From positions 29,949,498-30,013,497 of the forward strand of contig NC_026660.2 in assembly GCF_000004075.3 (NCBI RefSeq): a stretch of DNA of 64,000 bases, given 5' to 3'. Both the position numbers and the translations under genes were made by a program. Below the pieces are notes generated by a model. That model was not told the origin of the DNA. It made no database searches and saw only the letters and a program-made list of their open reading frames with translations. The stretch's first letter is position 1. Each line of letters begins with the position of its first letter. This DNA comes from Cucumis sativus. Taxonomy: Eukaryota; Streptophyta; Magnoliopsida; Cucurbitales; Cucurbitaceae. This document shows positions 61,801-64,000 of this stretch, in pieces.

Positions 61801-64000
61801 TTTTTTTTCTTAGAAAAAACATCACCCAAATACATCATCACTAAAATGAAAATGGAGTGAATTGAAATTAAATTTGAATTTGTTTTCGGTTTTTTTTTTT
61901 TTTTAATTACCCATTTGCATTCTTGGGAGGGAAAAAATGAACGTTAGAACTTCAATTTAACTCTCTTTGTTTTGCTTAAGCAATTGACTATATCCACAAC
62001 AAATATATTCAACCAGTTTAACTTTGTTATGGAAATGAATTAACTTTTAATAATGACCATAGTAAAAATAATGCCATTTACAGATAATATACGTTTTTTA
62101 AAAAATTAAAAAGAAACTGTGATAATATATATAATATAGGAAAAATTGCAACGAAAAAGAATCATAATTGAAATCTATAGAAATTGCTGCAATATCACTT
62201 CAACCCAATTTTGAGTTTGATTAATTAACCTAATCTCTTTAATTACATAAATTTTTTGTGCTCTTAAATTAAAACAACCATAACCCAATATTTTTTATTT
62301 ATAGGCTTTTGATAATATTGTAGCAAAAATTATCGTAATTAATGGGATACTTGTGTATTTTACCAGAGCTAATAAGTTGTGTAAAAATTCATAAACTTAG
62401 AGGTGTGATTGATCAAATTTTAATTTGAAGATCTACTTATTAATTTATTACCAACTTTTGAGAATAACTTTGACGTTTCACCTCTATTAAATCTATGTTT
62501 TTACTTAGTTTAAACTTTTAGAAGTGTTAAAAAAACATACCTTATGCTTTTTCAATTTTGTGTTTAGTAATAAGTGTATTTTAAATTTTGTGTTTTAATA
62601 CATCTCTTAATTTTTTATTTTGTATCTACAAATAACGTAAATGACAATTGGATTGCATTATATACATTTTAAATTTCAATTTCATCTTTAGTAGATATGT
62701 GAATTTAAAACAAAATGTGTCAAACATCAGCAAATTGACTTATTGGATAAAATGTAGGAACTTGTTTGCTCCATGTTAAAACTTCTAAGTATAATGAATT
62801 TTGTATTTTAATGTTTTGTTTGAATAGTTTTTCAATTTTTTTATTTGAAATAAACCTCTCTTTTTTTAATTCATGATTTTAATTAACTTCAAATTATTAA
62901 AATATCATATACAAAAATCTTTGGTTTTCCATGAGGACAAATTGTCAAGATATGTTTATAATTCCTTGACTGAAACTAACGAAACCCTTTTAGAATATCT
63001 CATAATAACATTTCAAAAATATCTGAAAGTGATATAAATTATATTTAAAAAATCTAATTTCGGTAAGCAAGAATGAAAATATCTATTGATATCGATATAT
63101 CCATAAATCAAAGTGTTCGACGTCGATGTTAAATATTTATGGATATCTCCACTACCTTTTAAAAATGTTTTCAAAACATTAAAAAAATGTCACTTGTTCT
63201 TAGTACAGTATAAATATGAACACATACAACCATATCAATAGTTTAGGGTTAGGGTTTGTTTAGAATCATTATAAAATAAAAACTGTTTTTAAAAAATCAT
63301 TTTTATTTAAATTCTTCTAAGTTTCAAAAGTGATTTAATTGTTTTTCAAGTACTTAATTTAATTATTTTTCAAATTAAATATTTAGAAAAATTAAACAAA
63401 ACACACCACTTTGAAATGGGAGTAAGGAATAACTTTAAATCTAAATAAATTATATAAAATTTCATGACTTATAAAATATTACTCGATATCTATATATCAA
63501 TAACATTGAAATCGAGATAACAATATGGATATTTTAATTTTTCTTTTTTATGAGTGGCATACTCTCCAACTTTTTTTCCTATACTTTTTTAAATTTAAAA
63601 GAAACTTTAGCAAGGATTGTTTTTTTGTATATCTATTAATCTTTCAGGTTAAATATTTTATTATAATCAAAATCACGTAAGAACGTTGAAAATATAGTGA
63701 ATTTTTTAATATATAATAAAAAATTTAATTAAGCCTCCAATAAATTCATCAACAAATTTAACATATTATTAGTTCTAGGTTTTCGAATTAGTTGTAATTA
63801 CATAGCTAAAAAAAAATAATACTATATTATTATATATTCTCTAATCAATAGTTTAATAGTACAAAAAAATTTGAAAAATCCAACTTGTTTTACTATTTTC
63901 TTTGAAGAAAATTGATGATATATAATTTTTAAGTTTAAAGTATAATTAATTAATTGAGTTTTCTTTTCAATTCAAAGAACAGACAAAATAACCCACTTGA
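58894..64000. other. AT-rich spacer, no gene recognised
   Basis: MADS 3' UTR, then 5 kb of AT-rich DNA with only short chance frames on both strands. A TATATATAAA word near 60619 and a telo-box-like 'gtttagggttagggtttg' (63241-63258) could belong to a promoter of something beyond the window. An inverted repeat lies at 63085-63150. Confidence 0.55.
63085..63150. repeat. Inverted repeat around GATATATCCATAAAT
   Basis: 'gatatatccataaat' (about 63095) and 'atttatggatatct' (about 63132) are inverted around a loop of about 25 bases containing 'ttcgacgtcgatg'. Similar 'gatatc / tatatatc' words recur near 63485-63535. It is probably a decayed dispersed repeat. Confidence 0.4.

Noticed and set aside
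1-64000. Viral, CRISPR, phage or bacterial mobile systems
   Set aside because: No repeat-spacer array, integrase, reverse transcriptase or viral protein signature was seen on either strand.

Overview
The window is nuclear DNA from a flowering plant (eudicot). The genes are split by GT-AG introns, the spacers are very AT-rich, and every recognisable product is a plant protein. Short dispersed repeats built on 'tctatca / gatagact' words and a tRNA-derived SINE resemble repeats I associate with cucurbits, so a cucumber or melon relative is my best guess. That is an inference, not a proof.

Layout from left to right. (1) 1-3287 (+): the 3' part of a two-pore K+ channel (TPK1 type). (2) 12637-14390 (+): a group IIc WRKY factor, after 9 kb of AT-rich spacer. 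(3) 18660-23849 (+): a REDUCED WALL ACETYLATION (RWA) membrane protein in 15 coding exons, one intron of which is GC-AG. (4) 25777-33568 (+): starch synthase IV in 16 exons, with a decayed copy of part of its coiled-coil exon in intron 2. (5) 34539-35336 (-) and 36918-37715 (+): two nearly identical intronless LHCB1 genes, head to head. (6) 38134-41873 (-): an FLS2-type flagellin receptor kinase. (7) 44.7-47.75 kb (+): a SAC51-like HLH factor whose spliced leader carries the SAC51-type conserved upstream ORF and further uORFs. (8) 48862-51856 (-): a GH3 beta-xylosidase/arabinofuranosidase. (9) 53154-55078 (+): mitochondrial inner membrane protease subunit 1, with a SINE in intron 3. (10) 58021-58893 (+): an AGL62-like type I MADS factor with an Asn-rich insert and a Pro/His tail. 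The last 5 kb shows no gene.

This is ordinary genic euchromatin, not an operon or a biosynthetic cluster. There are loose themes: chloroplast function (SSIV, two LHCB1), cell wall (RWA, xylosidase) and immunity (FLS2, WRKY). I see no reason to think neighbours act together, apart from the LHCB1 pair. The observations most worth following are the SAC51 leader, whose conserved uORF is split by an intron so that splicing decides its C-terminus; the pseudo-exon inside SSIV; the mosaic identity of the LHCB1 pair, which suggests gene conversion; and the GC-AG intron in RWA. I did not find a convincing undescribed system. Exon boundaries were read by eye from splice signals, reading frame and family knowledge.
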